Under the pieces are notes generated by a model. That model was not told the DNA's origin. It saw only the letters and a program-made list of their open reading frames with translations, and did no database searches. The position numbers and the translations under genes are program-made. Source: Breviolum minutum Mf 1.05b.01 (lineage: Eukaryota > Sar > Dinophyceae > Suessiales > Symbiodiniaceae). From it: DNA of 64,000 bases. This document shows positions 1 to 14,400 of the stretch, piece after piece; the stretch's first letter is position 1, and each line of letters starts with the position of its first letter. The DNA is taken from assembly GCA_000507305.1 (NCBI GenBank), contig DF240194.1:62001-126000 (forward strand), written 5' to 3'.

Positions 1-3000
1 TCATTCCCCAAAGCTATCTAAACATTTCAAAAGAAGCAGGTGCGCATAAAACACAAGCACCTACAACAGGTACACATAATCTCAAGCAATTGCAGACTGC
101 CACCCAGTGACACCAAGGTTTTCTCTCATCTGAGAAGACACCAGCAGCCAGGAAGCATCTTCTCCAACAGCGATTTCATAACTGGGCCTCTCGGATTTGG
201 GCTGGGCCTTGTTACCATGGAGATAACTCTACATCATGAAGAGATAGAAGCAATGATTACATTTTGAATCATTTGAAGGACCAAGAAAACCTTGTTTTTT
301 GGATGAATCACTAAAAATTGGGAAACACCTTCTCAACTGATGAGCCGGATGTTTTGAATATGAACTATAGTGAGTATCTGGAAGCTTCCAATGGTTTTCT
401 TTTCATCCAAAGGTGTTTGGAGCCTGTTGCAGTGATAGGGATGTCAACGGGCTGTTTGAAACTTGGAAGCTAACCAGCAGCCAAAACCATGAGACAACAC
501 ATGCTTTGAACAAGAAACAATACGCGGAGAACATTCACAATGTCCTTTGGTTTTGGACTTCAGATCCTCCAACTTGCAGTTGGAAGCTTTCTGATTAAGA
601 ACAACACATCAGTCACACACACACACACACTTAAACATTTTTAAGTCCCCACCCCATAGCCCAAGTAATTACCACCAAACACCGGTAAAATCCTCGGTGC
701 CCACCAACCTTGGAACTACTGCATCATAGATCAGCGTCATCCAATTAAAGCTAGGAGGAACCACCTCCGCCACCCCCGATGGGAAAAGATGGCCCTGATA
801 CAAGGAGATGCTGCCTTACCTATCCATACCACATCTCAGATTCCATGTCGTTTCAATCAAGTTATAGAGTCCGGACCTACACAACTGGTTGTGAAAAAAA
901 TCTAAGAGAGATTCAACAGGCACAAATTATCTGTAACTCCAATGTTGAATTGTTGATGTTTGCCTTTCTTGAAATCGCCGAGTCGTGCGCCAACGAATTG
1001 ATGAGAACGCGAAATCAGCCAAAGGTTGGTGTTTTGTGTTGCCCCAATGCTTTGAATTTTCGCATGGATTCATAGAACAACATATATATATATATACATA
1101 CATATATCGGGTGTATATATAAATATATAAATATAAAGGTATAGAATTTAAAGGTATCCCAGAATTCGCCCAGAAATTTCCATCCATCAAGCCCCATTTT
1201 TGGATTTCCGAAACGCCTCTGACAGATTGGGACCAATCTCCGTTGGTGGTTTGGGTGGTGGTCGTGCCCACATGGTGTCCAACAATTCCAAGCGTACCAA
1301 GGTGCTATTGGACTCTGCCTACCGAGGGATCGAAGCAGGGATCCCAGGTTGACATGGTGTTACTTGGACCCAAATTCACTGGAAATAGTGACAATATATA
1401 TATATATATGTCTAAATTATGAGGGAAGTCATACCATATTATTGTATCACATGATACGAATGATACATAATGTATATGTTATTTTGAACATATGACTTTA
1501 CAGTAGATGTCTTGGACAAGTGAGAGGACACTGTACTTGAATGTTTTTGTGGGTGTGACCCCCTTCCTTTCTCACAAGGCCACTGCTTGACATGTCTCTC
1601 CCTTGAAACGTCGGAGCAAACTTTGGAGAGAAAAGACTGTCATTTAAAGCAACAACCTTTGATTAAATTGTTAAGCAGCATTTCAAACTCTACTAAACCT
1701 GAGACAAACCTGGAGAGGGCAAATCTTCATACGCTGCGTTTGGGGTGCACTTTCCCTTGAACTCATCATTATTATGTTCACCATCATCAAAAGTGATGTC
1801 ACAAAAAGACTATAATATATGATTAATGAAAAAGCAAAAAAACAAGAAAAAACACCCTAGTGGTGGACCATCAATGCCAAAGCCTCCATAAACAAAACAA
1901 ACAAATCATGAATCCATGAAGGGGTGGAAGGATTTTCTCCTCTTCCCAGCCGCCACACCCTCCAAGCGATCAAACAGTTGAGGTTTCGGTTGGGGGTGGT
2001 GACGGGAAGCGGTGCACCTGACAGTGATTCCAACCTCCTTCAGCAGCAATGAACTGAGAGAGGTTTTGACTGGACTGAAGTTGGGTTGAAGGACAAAGGA
2101 AGGCTAAATGCACAACCTCGACCGCCGTTGGGAAGTTGGGAACGGGAACAGCCAACCGGGTTGTGTTGAAACAGACCTGCGAATCGCCAACAAATGGAAA
2201 TGGCTTGCTTTATAGATATGCCTGGAAATGAACAATGACATGCCTTTGGATATCTAGGGATTTGCATCTGGCACCATGTTTTCTGCCATAACAAATGCAT
2301 CCCATGTGGAAAGTTGTCAATCAGATTGACGAACCTGCACACGAACCAAAGACCTATCAGAAGTCGAGAAACTTGAAGCTGTCTAATTCCTATAAATGTT
2401 TCAGAACAAACGGAGGAACAGAAATTGCATGTTCTTTTAGATTATCATATAGTGTATATTATTGACTCAAGACAGCTGTTTCACTAAAAAAACATCAAAA
2501 GATGCTGGTTTCCTACCTTTTCAAACATCTGTTTTATGTGTTGACTGTTGCGTACAAGAAACCACCAGCAGCAACAGCAAGATGAAATTGACCCTGAAGA
2601 GGAATCGCTCCAGTCTGGGACTCGTGCCCAAGGCGCACATCATTTTGATGGCCAAATCGTGAGTAGCATGCATCATCTTATGGAGATAATAAAGATCTCC
2701 TGGTACCACCAAAGGGGTTTACCAGAACATGGGGTACCACCGACCGCCTCCGAAACTACCACCATCAGAAATAAGCAGGTTTTTCATGAAGGATTGTTGA
2801 CCACCTTAGCTTGTGGCCTTATTGTTGGCCAGTATATCTCAGGAATCTATCAGATTCCAATCCAAGTGACTATAACAGTCTAAGTTGTTCCAAACAAAAC
2901 AATTCTGGCATAAAACATGCAATCAAATACAGGTATAAATGGTATACTGTAATACTAAATATACCTTAACTGCCACAACCCCTCCGTTTGGGTTCAACAA

Positions 3001-4656
3001 ATTGTAACCCGTCGGTCTTCATGGGCATAAACTTGCCTAACAAAAACATACGATCTGCCCGACCTGGACGTATCGTTGCTTCTGAAGCATAAGCGGGTGG
3101 ATTCTGAACAAGGCCTTGTCGCAAGGCCAACAAAAAGCTCCTGCCGAAACAGGCTGATGCAATGCTGCAAGTTGGCTCGAAATGACACATACTTTTGATA
3201 TGTCTCAAGATTAGAGACCCTTGAAATCACGTTGCCAGGTGCTAATTTTGGCATATTCTGGTATGAAACCACTGGCATTGATAGGGATAGATGGGATCTA
3301 ACATGTCTCCAACACCCACCCTCAGAAATCCCTAAGAATCTCTGGTGACATAACCTCTTGAAACACACCTCTTACTAGTCCGGTCCATTTTGATTTCCCA
3401 TGGGGTTATGATATCAACTCTATGTTGTTGTTTTTGGAGGGTTGCCAACCATCTTCCCCAGCATTTTCCCATCATCCGTCCTGGAGAGTTCCACAAAAAC
3501 ATCAGTTACCAAGGCAGAAGAGAAGCCCAAGGCGAAGGTTGATCGATCACGAGTAGATTCCCATGGTCGATGCCATGAAGCCATCCGGTCGGATAAAGCC
3601 GCGGCTCCCAGTAGAAGCGGTTGGAACTGGATGTACATAAGACCTTTCGAAAGCCTTTAAGTAGTCTTCTTCAGTTTATACCGTACTTACAAACTAACTG
3701 ATGTTTAACAAAAAACTTTGAAACACAATCATCTAGATGTAACACAGGTAGTTCTGAGGCAAACAATGATAGGTAAGTCCAAGTCGTCATTGATCCTTCT
3801 TTAACCCTTTGCAACTCTTAGGAGTTCTTTCTACAGGTAAGGTGCCTAAGTTTGACCAATCTTTGCGAAACAAGATGAAACAAGTAGTAACATGTTCTTT
3901 GAAAGCATCACTTTGAATCGTGTCACTTGGTTTCTGTGCAATTTCAATGGTTTGCCCTGTGTTGCTCAATTTGTCATAGCTGGTTGCATTGGTTTGGTTG
4001 CCAGTTCACTGGTCAAAGTGGTAATCAAACCAACGGAGGTGGCATCGTGACTAGGAACCTCGGAACCCTCATTTTCAACAGGAACTTCAGTTTCAATTCA
4101 TGACAAAACTATCTTCCCACATGATTTTTTTTTCACCAACCTATAGATTTCCCTTGAAATAAAAGGGAATTTCCCTTCCTCTTCAGCTACCTTTTTGGGG
4201 GGTCGATTCGTGAGGGTCGTAACCTTCCTCAACACCAAAATCTGCTCCAGTTGAAGGGGATGAAACCTCGAAATCTGCTGCTGCCGATGACCAGCGGCTG
4301 GATTTCAAACCGAATCTAATTCCATCACACAAGGAATCCACCCTCAAGGTTGATATACATGAAAATCACATGTCTGGCTCATCATAATCGTAATCATGAT
4401 TCACCAAGCTGCAAAAAACCCTTGAAATTGCCAGGGAAGTCATAATCCAAAACCATCTTGTGTGGTCAGCTCCTATTGCATCACTGTTCTAGACACACAC
4501 ACACACACCTATATATATATATATATCACATATCAGTTCGATGTGTTTGATTCGTCCATTCGAGCTTGCTCTCATCAATTTCCAGGGATGCTCATCTTGA
4601 GGTGTATCACCGGCCCAGGAAGCGACGTAAGGAAATTCTTGTCAAGTCCGCCATGC
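1..4656. other. STI1 downstream sequence, no confident gene
   Basis: AT-rich with TA/CA microsatellites (about 1081-1137, 1393-1410, 4494-4530). Longer open frames exist (for example minus 2994-3368 and minus 3420-3638), but none shows a recognised motif. The GC-richer stretch near 3540-3640 could hold an STI1 exon on the minus strand (LLLGAAALSDRM is faintly TPR-like). The rest of STI1 is expected here or beyond the edge. Confidence 0.4.
4421..4456 (-). CDS. possible STI1 exon 28
   Basis: A 36-nt phase-0 stretch after an AG acceptor, reading DYDFPGNFK near its end. It resembles the loose consensus of the second helix in TPR2B, but the match is short and the donor is GG rather than GT/GC/GA. 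Weak candidate only. Confidence 0.25.
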
Positions 4657-5460
4657 CTTGAAGAACTCATTGCCTTTTTCTCTGTGCTCTTCCCCCTGTC
4701 ATTGTCAACAGTGGGCAGGTGCGCAGTGCAGTTTTTCTTTTGATTACGTGTGCTGGTGCCACACTTGAGGAATGGCACCAAATGTAAAACCGGAAGATTC
4801 TGTCTGCATCATCATACTTCACAAATCTGAATTAAACGCATGTTTGGAGGTTTTCACTATAGTTGTGAATCATTTTTTGGTTTGAAGTGATGCGACTCTG
4901 ATTCTTCCAAAAGATTGACGATGTGTGTCGGCGTCATGTATATCAACAATCCGAAGCCGTTGGTTTCTTTTCACGAAATTCTTTCTCATAAGATCCCAGC
5001 TCTGACATTCAAAATCACTGCCTCAAAATCATTGCCTATAAGAATCTGGCTGAATCACCGGAAAAAAAAAGACATTTCATGTGATTCAATTATAACTACT
5101 ACATTTTCCTGAGGATTCCTGGTGTGGACCTGGAGGATCCATGGTGGTGAACTTCCATCACCATCCATGCCCCCTACTACCGTTGAATCCATGAAGGTAG
5201 TATACAACACCCGAAATTTCACGAATGGATCCCAAAGATGATGGGCCGGCGAGGGGGGTAATTGTTACCCTTCATGCTTCACTACTTACCCCAGAGGTTT
5301 CGGGAATTGCAACCCCTGTACGGCTTTTTTTTCTCGTCAACAACAAAAAAAATCAAACATCGTAGGCCAAGTCGACTCATTATAACTACTTGCTTGCCAT
5401 CGCCTTCACCGGATCAAGATACGCATCTTTCTCGTGCTTTTCTTTGGCTCTTTCACAATC
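4657..5460 (-). CDS. STI1: STI1 exons 26-27: linker and first helix of TPR2B
   Basis: Exon 26 (5410-5460) reads DCERAKEKHEKDAYLDP, the charged linker with the conserved AY(I/L)DP motif before TPR2B. Exon 27 (4657-4695) reads GEEHREKGNEFFK, the first TPR2B helix. The donor after exon 27 is GC. The next exon should supply the second helix. A 36-nt candidate at 4421-4456 (reading MVLDYDFPGNFK) is phase-compatible but weak. No convincing remainder of TPR2B or DP2 was found below it, so the gene either continues in unrecognised small exons or runs off the left edge. Confidence 0.85.
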
Positions 5461-8400
5461 CTCAGGTGGCGCTGACATTGCTTTTCCTTGTTGTCCAGGC
5501 TGGTCAGATTGAACATAACATTCTGAAAGATTCTGAAGATAGAGAATGGTCAAGTGGCACTTGGTGGTTTACAACAGACTACACATGTATATATATATAT
5601 ATGCGTCTATTATATTTCATATCTACATGTCAATTGAGAAGATGATGGGCTATAGCAATTTTCACCCAGTTGTCTCAGCAAAAAATTGAAAGGCATTGAA
5701 TTACAGTACCTTCTTCAAAGAAGAGGAAACCATGCACCATCTTCTATCCAAGTAAATCCTAGGATGAGAATGTGATGAATCCAAAGTGACCTTGCGTTAA
5801 GGAATATAAGTGGGGTGCGTGTTCATTTTTTGAAGGTTTCCAAGGAAAACGTCTGAGTGCACGAATTACAAGCACACAACATATCATACCTAAACATCAA
5901 CCAGAACTCACAGAATGGATCATATGATGGCAAAATGGATAGTTGGCGACTTCGTTTGGCCTAGTGGTTTGGAAATTCTTGCAAATCAGGCAATAGTTTT
6001 ACGATAATATATGCATGTACAAATACAGAATACATCATCTGCAACATGAAATCAAATTCTGAACATCTTTATATAAATTAACTATACATTTCAATCAACT
6101 AAAGCTTTCAAAAAAAACGCGCTTTTCAAAAACGGCCCATAAAGAGGCGGGTAAGGCACTCTCAGCGCGTTTCGGACACTTCGATTGTTGTCTTCCGTGA
6201 GTGCCTGGAAAAACAACGACTCAAAGAGAATCACGGTTGGCTTACATAAACCTTTATTTCCCCGGAATAGCTATACTTGGGGGTTGGGATTGCCATGAAC
6301 TCCACCAGCATAGGCAGTCCGCCGGCTTTTCGCCATAGTGATAGATAATATTGGGTGAAGCTTTGCAGCACATGATATTTCATCATATTTCACAAAACCT
6401 CCAAATTCCTCAAATCTGGTCATTTCAATAAAGTTGCCCTACTAAGCCACCTTTTGAGGTGATGCAACACATGTGTTGCATGAAAATCCTGACCTGGAAG
6501 GACACCTGGAATGATCAGCTCAATTTATAGGCCATGTATAATTTGGGGCATACTAACTTTGTACCTCCGTAATAACATTAACATCCAACAATAATTCCAT
6601 CCATCCCCGTACAATTCAGTGACTGTTCGCCTGACTTGCAGTTCCATCTCTTTCGGCAAATCAATAAAAACATTAAGAGTTGCCCATGTGAAGAAATCAG
6701 AAGTCTGTCGGAATCGGCATCCAATTGACATCCAATTACGTCGTAAAGCTTACAAGTCATGCGACTTCACACATGATAGCCCAACCTTGTTGTACATGGC
6801 AATTGCATCATCGTACCTCGTGGCATGACAGACCAACAGGCTAGGCTCCGTGTTGCGACTGAAGGTTTCAGGAAGGCCCCGGGCTAAAGTGGGACCCAAT
6901 TCTCATCACTCTCTCTCTGTCTCCAACATTCATGCAAAGGGAACATGCTTGTTTGAATGTTTGAATGTATGTTGAGAAGGTTGGTCACTTGAAGACTTCA
7001 TGGAATTTCATGGAATTGGACGGCTCAGACTTTCAGGGAAACGAGGAAACCTCCGTTTCATCGCGGTTTAGTTACCTATAGTTGATCATTTTTGCTACTG
7101 AAATATGCTTCTGAAGAAGTTGGAATATTGCGAATGGGGTGTCCAATCCACGTCCAAATGCATTGTATTTACCCTTCCTCCCGCAATCATGGTTCAGGGA
7201 ATAATGCGTCCGTCCAATAGTACCTTCCTTTCAAATTAAGCCATTTTCCACTTCCATGATTCTTGGAAAAAAACAGTACTCCCGGTGAAAACATAATATA
7301 TCCCTGGAAAAAAATTCGGTTGGAAGATGATTCGTCATTTCCTTTTACAATGGTGCCTTGTTTTGGGGATGTTGGTTCATTTTCAGGGGAAGAAACATCA
7401 GAACTCAAGCTCCCAGACTTGTGCTGTTTCTCGTAGACTGAGGCCATTCTCTGAAAGACCTGAAACCGCATCCGATGGCGCGGTTGGTGAATGATCTATG
7501 ATATCTAATGTAACACCACGGGACTCCAACATGAAGGAATATATATTATATATATGTATATAATGGTGGTAAAATTGTGAGAATAAGTTTGATGCATACC
7601 TTTCCTACATCTGCCATCTGCAACTGAAAAACTGCAGTAGGTCGGAACAAAATGTGCTACTTGGCTCCTATAACTTAGTAACTTATATAGATTTGCCCTT
7701 TACTAATCTACAAGTACCTTTTGGAATTTCTTTGAGCTTCGCACTCAAACTTTGGGGGCAAAAAAGGCTTTATATCTTCGAACAGCAAACCACAGGAGTT
7801 GCTCGCGCAACTCCACGGGGGGGACGCCCTCCCGAAAGGAAAAGTCTCCCAACCGCGGTCAAATTTGAAAGGCGCGATGTTTGTTTCAGTGAGAGAGAGA
7901 AAGAGTATAGTTATGTTTCCATCAAAATGGGTGTATCCGAAAATAGTGGTACCCCCAAATCATCCATTTTAATAGGGATTTCCATAAACCATCCATTTTG
8001 GGGTACCCCTATTTTTGGAAATACCCAAATCATCCAAGTCTATATTTACCAAAACAACATAAATCCAAGGCTTTCCACCATATATACGGTTTTATTGCCT
8101 CTCCATGAAATTCCAACACTGCCAACATGATTCTCCTTTCCTCCAAGTTGTTTATCACTTTCCAACTTATTCCATGGCATCACAAACTCTCCAGTGATTT
8201 AACAATCCCCAAGCTAAGGGAAAAAGTAACAACTTTCCCAATCGCTCTGTTGATTGGTTCGCCCTTAGTCATGTGATATTTGACATTATTTATCCTCAAA
8301 ACCTTTGTAGAATTTTGAAAATTCATGCATATCTGCATGTCATGCACGATTCACAAGTTGCTGTTCCATTGCCTTGGCATGGATTGATTACTCATGAACG

Positions 8401-11400
8401 TTGCCACTAGTGGATCACATTATTCTAACTAAACGACCGGAAACGCGCGAAGGTCCCAGATGAAAATGGTTGGCAAACAAAAAATACCCCCCAGAAATTC
8501 GGCATAGATACCCAAAAATGGCCATATTCAAAAGGAAGCACCTTTTCCAAACCATCATTTTTGGGTATCCATGTTAGTTTTCGGGGGTGTACATCCTAAA
8601 TTCAGCCTCACACTTTCCTTTTGCAAAAAATAACTCTTGTTTGTAGGGTTCAACAGCCATCCAGGAATTGGTTCTCTCCATCGCCCCGGCGGACCTTGGC
8701 GACCTTCTCAAAGGAAGCACCACCAGGATTCGCACTGCCGAAAAAAAACAACAACGAGGATTCGCAGTGCAGCTTTTGGCGTTTCTTTTTGAGGCGTTTT
8801 TCCTAAATTAAAAAGACCAAAAGTGAAGGTTGAATGAAATGAATGGGATGACCTGAAGGTTCTCAAAGAAAACATATCGTAGATGCAAAAGTAAGAATTG
8901 TACATAAAGCATAATATGCATGTTCTCTTATCATGGTAAGCTTAAGTGGTGTTTGATGTTCGCTAGGCCTATTCAAAAAAAAGAAGAATAGGAACATACA
9001 TTTTGCCTACAGCTATGCTTCGAGTAGCTAACCACCAACCAAGCATTGACGGAATTTGTACCTGAAATGCTATGCACATTATTGTCATAGTTGCACTACG
9101 CGTTTATCTAAGCTAAAATATATACATATATATATATGACAATGAAGAAACAAGCGAGGTATGTGCTGTACATCCATTCACTGTCACGGACCAAATCATG
9201 CAAGCCCCAACACCACCGGTCATAATCCTAGCATTCTGGACACACTATGTACACAGGTATCATGTGTACGTCACATGCTATGATTCCTCTGATACTCTTG
9301 ATGGAAGAAATCCTGCACCAGTTGATAGGTAGATTTTCCCATAATCTACAAGCGTTTATACATCCCAGGTGGTTGTTTGGGATTTCTAAACCATCAGCAG
9401 TATTGATGCAACAGGCCTTTGGACGAATTACACTTAAGGAATCTTCATATAGAACAAGTTCGGCCAGGTTCCAAAGGGCTGCTGATCAAAAACGAGAAGG
9501 ACAACGATTTGGATCCCCATCATTCAGGAATTTTTTTGTCCCCAAATAGCCCGACAGGTCACAGTGAAAAATCATCATTTTGTCAGCATTATCCTCTCCC
9601 GACATATGCCCATGCAGGATCATCACCGTTTCATATCCACATTGATGTTACTCTTCCGTTAAACTCTCCATACAAGAATAGAGGTAGTGTTTGACGAAGA
9701 TGTCTAAACTATCTGACTATCTATTATACGAGTATTCCTACTATGAATAGACTTTTTCTTTCAATAGAACATCCTCCCTCTTTGTGCTGCTTGTTTTTGT
9801 TGTTGCTGTTATTGCTGCTGTTGCTGGCGTAACATCTTGTTGCTTCCCTCCACAGCCACCTGTTGATCTCGTAGCGTCTATCAAGCAGATCTTGACAACT
9901 CTTCAACACTTCATCCCAATGCCTGGAAATGGCAAGGTGGTTCATGATACCGTCTGCATCTCATACCAGGGATACTGTTGGGGAACGGCCAATAGTATAA
10001 GAATGTGATACTGTGAATAAAGACATAAATAAAGTAATACTCAATATGTAAATTAGTGACTATATAGTCTGAGTACACCGAGCAAATAATGGCAACTGAG
10101 ATCTGAGATCATATTCCAAGCTGCTTGTCATTCCAAATGCATATTCATTTTTTTGTGATCCAACATAGCATCCGCAATCATCAATTCGACACCACCCCTC
10201 CTGAAAAAAAGTCACAAAACATAAAAGCAGCTGGAACCTGAAAATACATAAAATTACACTATTTCATAAGGGAAACAAAAACGCCTTCCAAACTTTCGTC
10301 TTTTAATTGATGGGTAGGTTAGGCAGTCCACCTTTTAGCTTAACCAGTCACAATGGAAAGTGAATTGAGAAAAAAACTTGGGATGTGCGCCCCTTAAAAA
10401 AAGACAGGTGATGTCATCCTGGTGGTCCTTACAAGGTGTGTCTCTACCAGTTACAAGTAGGGTTATGACTCCACTTATAGGGGTTATAACGCCAGTTACC
10501 CATTTATAAGGCCATGTATATGGGGTCCAATTATAACTGATAGGGGCCCGCCTTGTAGTATGGAATCCTTTTCGGGGATCACAGGCTCAGCCAGCATGAA
10601 CGAAAATCTGAGTTTTGTACTCTGCTCCCATTTCAATCAGCACGGCATTCCTCGGTTGGAGCGAAAAATTGTCTCATCAATCCATGACAAATACAACATT
10701 CATTACTTACTGTTGATGGAAGAAATCCTGCACCAGTTGGTAGGTAGTTTATCCTAGCACTTACAAGGCTTTATACATCCGAGGTGGTTATTGGGGATTT
10801 CCTTCCATCAACAGTATTATTGAGATCAAACAATAAACAAACTCAACATCCATATTGGAAGAGAGGAAGAGTGGTGGACGCTCTCTGCAGAAAACTGGCC
10901 AGCCAAAACTCTCCCAAAACTCGTACCCGATTGGTTGTTCATTCCAAAATCTAAAATTCACGTCACTGTTTGCTGTCAAAGGGTCTTGTTGTTGTGGTAA
11001 GTGATGTCATTTGGGACCATTTGAATAGCCTGCACGGCGGCTCCAATGCCATGGCACCATTGTTTTCAACAAAGATGGCAATGGGCTGCATACATGTGCC
11101 TGATTTACCCTTGAATCTGACATGGCAAATTGAAATCCAAGTTCAATAGGAAATACATCTTGGAATGGCAGCTTTTTCACTGCTACCGTTTTTTTTTTCA
11201 CCTGAGTGTGTTTACCTTCTATAGACTACCGGCCTCGGGGTTTGGTCGCCTATTCTTGGAGCTTGGAACGCGGCACCTTTTTGTTGTGCACACATTATAT
11301 TATAGATGGATGGTAATTTACAATGATTAATCTACTGTATATAATATCTGCTCTTATACAGTGTGTATATTAATATACGTATGCGCAATTCCAGTCTAAT

Positions 11401-14400
11401 TAGATACATCACATCAATGATGTGAAATGTTTTCTGCAAAAAAAAACACGTGCAATCTGGCCTCCAGTGCTGGGATCTGGCGTCCGAGTGTCCCATCCGG
11501 CTCCCATCCGGCCTTGTCGTACATCTCCAAGGCGTCTTTAAATTGCTTCTTTTTGTACAATTCGTTGCCTAGCAAAGGACATGTGGTCAAAATCAATATA
11601 GAAACTATTTACCGGTAGGACAGAAGACTGGAAAACAAGCATTATAAAATCTTAAGAAAGGCCTGTTTCATTCAAGCTTAAGGCATTGTGTGTGTTTGCG
11701 TGTGTCTGTTGTCTTCGTGTTGTGCCATCAAACTAAAAAATACGAATAATTATTTAAAAGAAAGCTGACATAAGTCTCCTCTGTTTTGAGACACTAGATC
11801 ATTCCCAAGTCCTTTAATGAAGCGAGCACGTTGATCCAAACAATAAACCTAATCGTGGTAGTTCTTCAACTTTCGAGCTTGCCAAGGACAAGGAGACAAT
11901 GTGTGATGATTTCAACCAAATTAATGTGTATAATATATATATATATGTATACAAATGTGTAAATCAACCAGTCCTTCGTCAAGTGGAGGACACTGGAAGT
12001 CCAGCTGTTTTTTCGATAAAACTCGAGCCAATCGGTTGTTCAGTGCCACCCAGGCCTTTGGATTTCCACTCATCCGCCTCTTTCTGTTCAGGAGATCGGA
12101 GGTCCTCCATGCTTAGCAACATGCTTTTAGCAAAGGCTTAGCAACATGCCTTCAGAGTTGAATTTCTCGAAAGCAGCAAATGCTGAGTTGAACATTGTTG
12201 AACTTAGGAAGCCAATGGCAGAGGTGAATTTTGAGATGCCCATTTCAAAGGCGGGCGGCTATGACGATAAACACCTCTCAAAATGATGGTAACCAGTTTG
12301 GGACCACCTTGCTTTGTCAAGGTTTAAAAAAAAAACACATCTTGAGATATCATAAGAGCTGTACTCTCCAATAAACGTTTGCTCTAAAGGCTGGAAATCA
12401 TCTTACCTTTTTGGAACAATCCAATCAGAGCCTTTCATGGGCATGAGTCTTTTCATGATGCCATGGCCATAGAGACCACAAAATTCAACCAAGGCGGGTC
12501 CTCCTCCTTTGGCTCTTCTTTTTTGGGTGCTTCTTTCTTTGGAGGTGGGGTAGGCCTTGGGTCGTCAAAAACGAGCCCTGTCAACTGATGAGCTTTTGAA
12601 TGAGCCAACCGCCGATGAAAAAGGATCAACATGCGATCATTCAACATGATGAAACAAAAACATATCCCTACCGCCCTCTGTGCGTTTGTCCTTCCCAAAT
12701 AAATCATGTTGTTTACTGTAGATTCTCAAGTGATCTCCCATGTTTTTTTTGTGTCTAGCATCCGAATTTCAAGTTACTAAGTTTGTGTTTGTTCACAGTA
12801 TGGATCTCAGCTCCCGAACTCAGGGCCTTGCTCAAAGTCCTCAGGACCTTTTCAAGATGCTTGGCTTGGCTGACTTGAAGGGTGGTTTTGCGAACGCCAC
12901 GGATTTTTCTTTGGGTTTTTCTGCGAGCCTATAATATTTTCAACCAAAAGACAAATTCACCTTAATTAACCATTGAGTATATATCTATTGCTGTAAGAGC
13001 ATCAAATGGAATCCCTTTTTTCTCCAAACTGCATTTTCAAAAAGTACCAAACGTCTGCAATCACTTGCACACCTCTCTCTTATCAAACTACTTGAATTTG
13101 TATGCTCCACGACATAAACAGCATCCATACAATCTGGGTAGCCCCAACGCATGGTGTTAACATCAACGCCCTGCATGGCCAAAAAGAGCTCCAAAACTCT
13201 CTGGTCCTGAGCAACTGGAACCCAGCTGACCCAACCCTTGCGCACTTACCTTACTTTGCTCACTTGTCTTCCAAAAACATGAAACATCATGGTGTTTATG
13301 TCAACATCTCCATCATTTTGTCCCTCTCAGAGTCCGGGAACAAAAAAAAACGCCACATATCCCACCACATCGACCCACCTGCTGCACCATCTGCATGACC
13401 ATGGTCTGCTGCATATTCCCACTCAAGGATGCAAGCATATTTACCTCGGTTTTACACTCATGGTGCAGTCAGTGTAGAGAGATTCTTCTTTGAGAATACA
13501 AGGTACATACCATTATATGTATACTGTATATAAATATATCCAGCACCTTGGTTTGCACTTGCTTATCCTCGAACTCCCATTGAAAGACTAAGTGTTTTCC
13601 AATGCTCAAACATGTCACATTTCACATTGCAAGAACATTGCTTTTTGGACTTCTCTCCACCATCCCCGCCTTTTGCATCAAGTCTTTGTCCTGCATGTAT
13701 TCCTGTCAGGACAGGTGCTGCACCGAAGGGTGCTGGAAAAACAGCTCTGCTACAGTAAGGTCTTATAAAAAGGATGCTTGATTACACACATCACCTTGAA
13801 AGGCAAAGCAACTACAGTAATCCAAACATGAAAGGTACTTAGCCCCAAACTTAAGCCAAACAAAGCCACCTCCCAAAAGAAATCGTTTGAGATTGCACCC
13901 TTAAGGGTTTTCATGAGCCTTCCAAACAAAATCCACCGATGATCTTTGTTGGATATTTCCCCCTGGAGTCGCTAAATGCCACCATGATGCTATAATCAAC
14001 CAGCTGGAAGTTTACGAGTGATACAACAATATAACCCAGATGCTCCAATGAACGACTATTGTGGGTAATATGAAATATAGCAATATGATACAATATGAAT
14101 TATGTATGTATATATACATATGTAACTGTATATAGATATACAGTATTCTGGATTGCTCAGAAGTATTAAGCTGAGTTCAATATCCAGTACAGCGGCAGCT
14201 GTAGATCATTAATCAACAGCCCGAATTCAAAACTCCATCAATATGCGTACCTGTACCCTCCAAAGGGTGCCAAATGGATGGTAAAGGTTGCCATTCTGTA
14301 ACCCCTGAGGGTCTAAACACCACCCGTTGGAGGGTGCTGATAATATATAATCTTCACTTACCAAAAATGTCAGGTTGTTCTGGGTCGAGGTATGTCCATA

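Noticed and set aside
927-1271. Longest minus open frame of the first 2 kb
   Set aside because: It runs through a TA microsatellite (YIYIYTRYMYVYIYI), which makes it low complexity; no domain.
7654-8130. 158-codon plus open frame
   Set aside because: Overlaps a repeat element and lies antisense within an STI1 intron; no motif.
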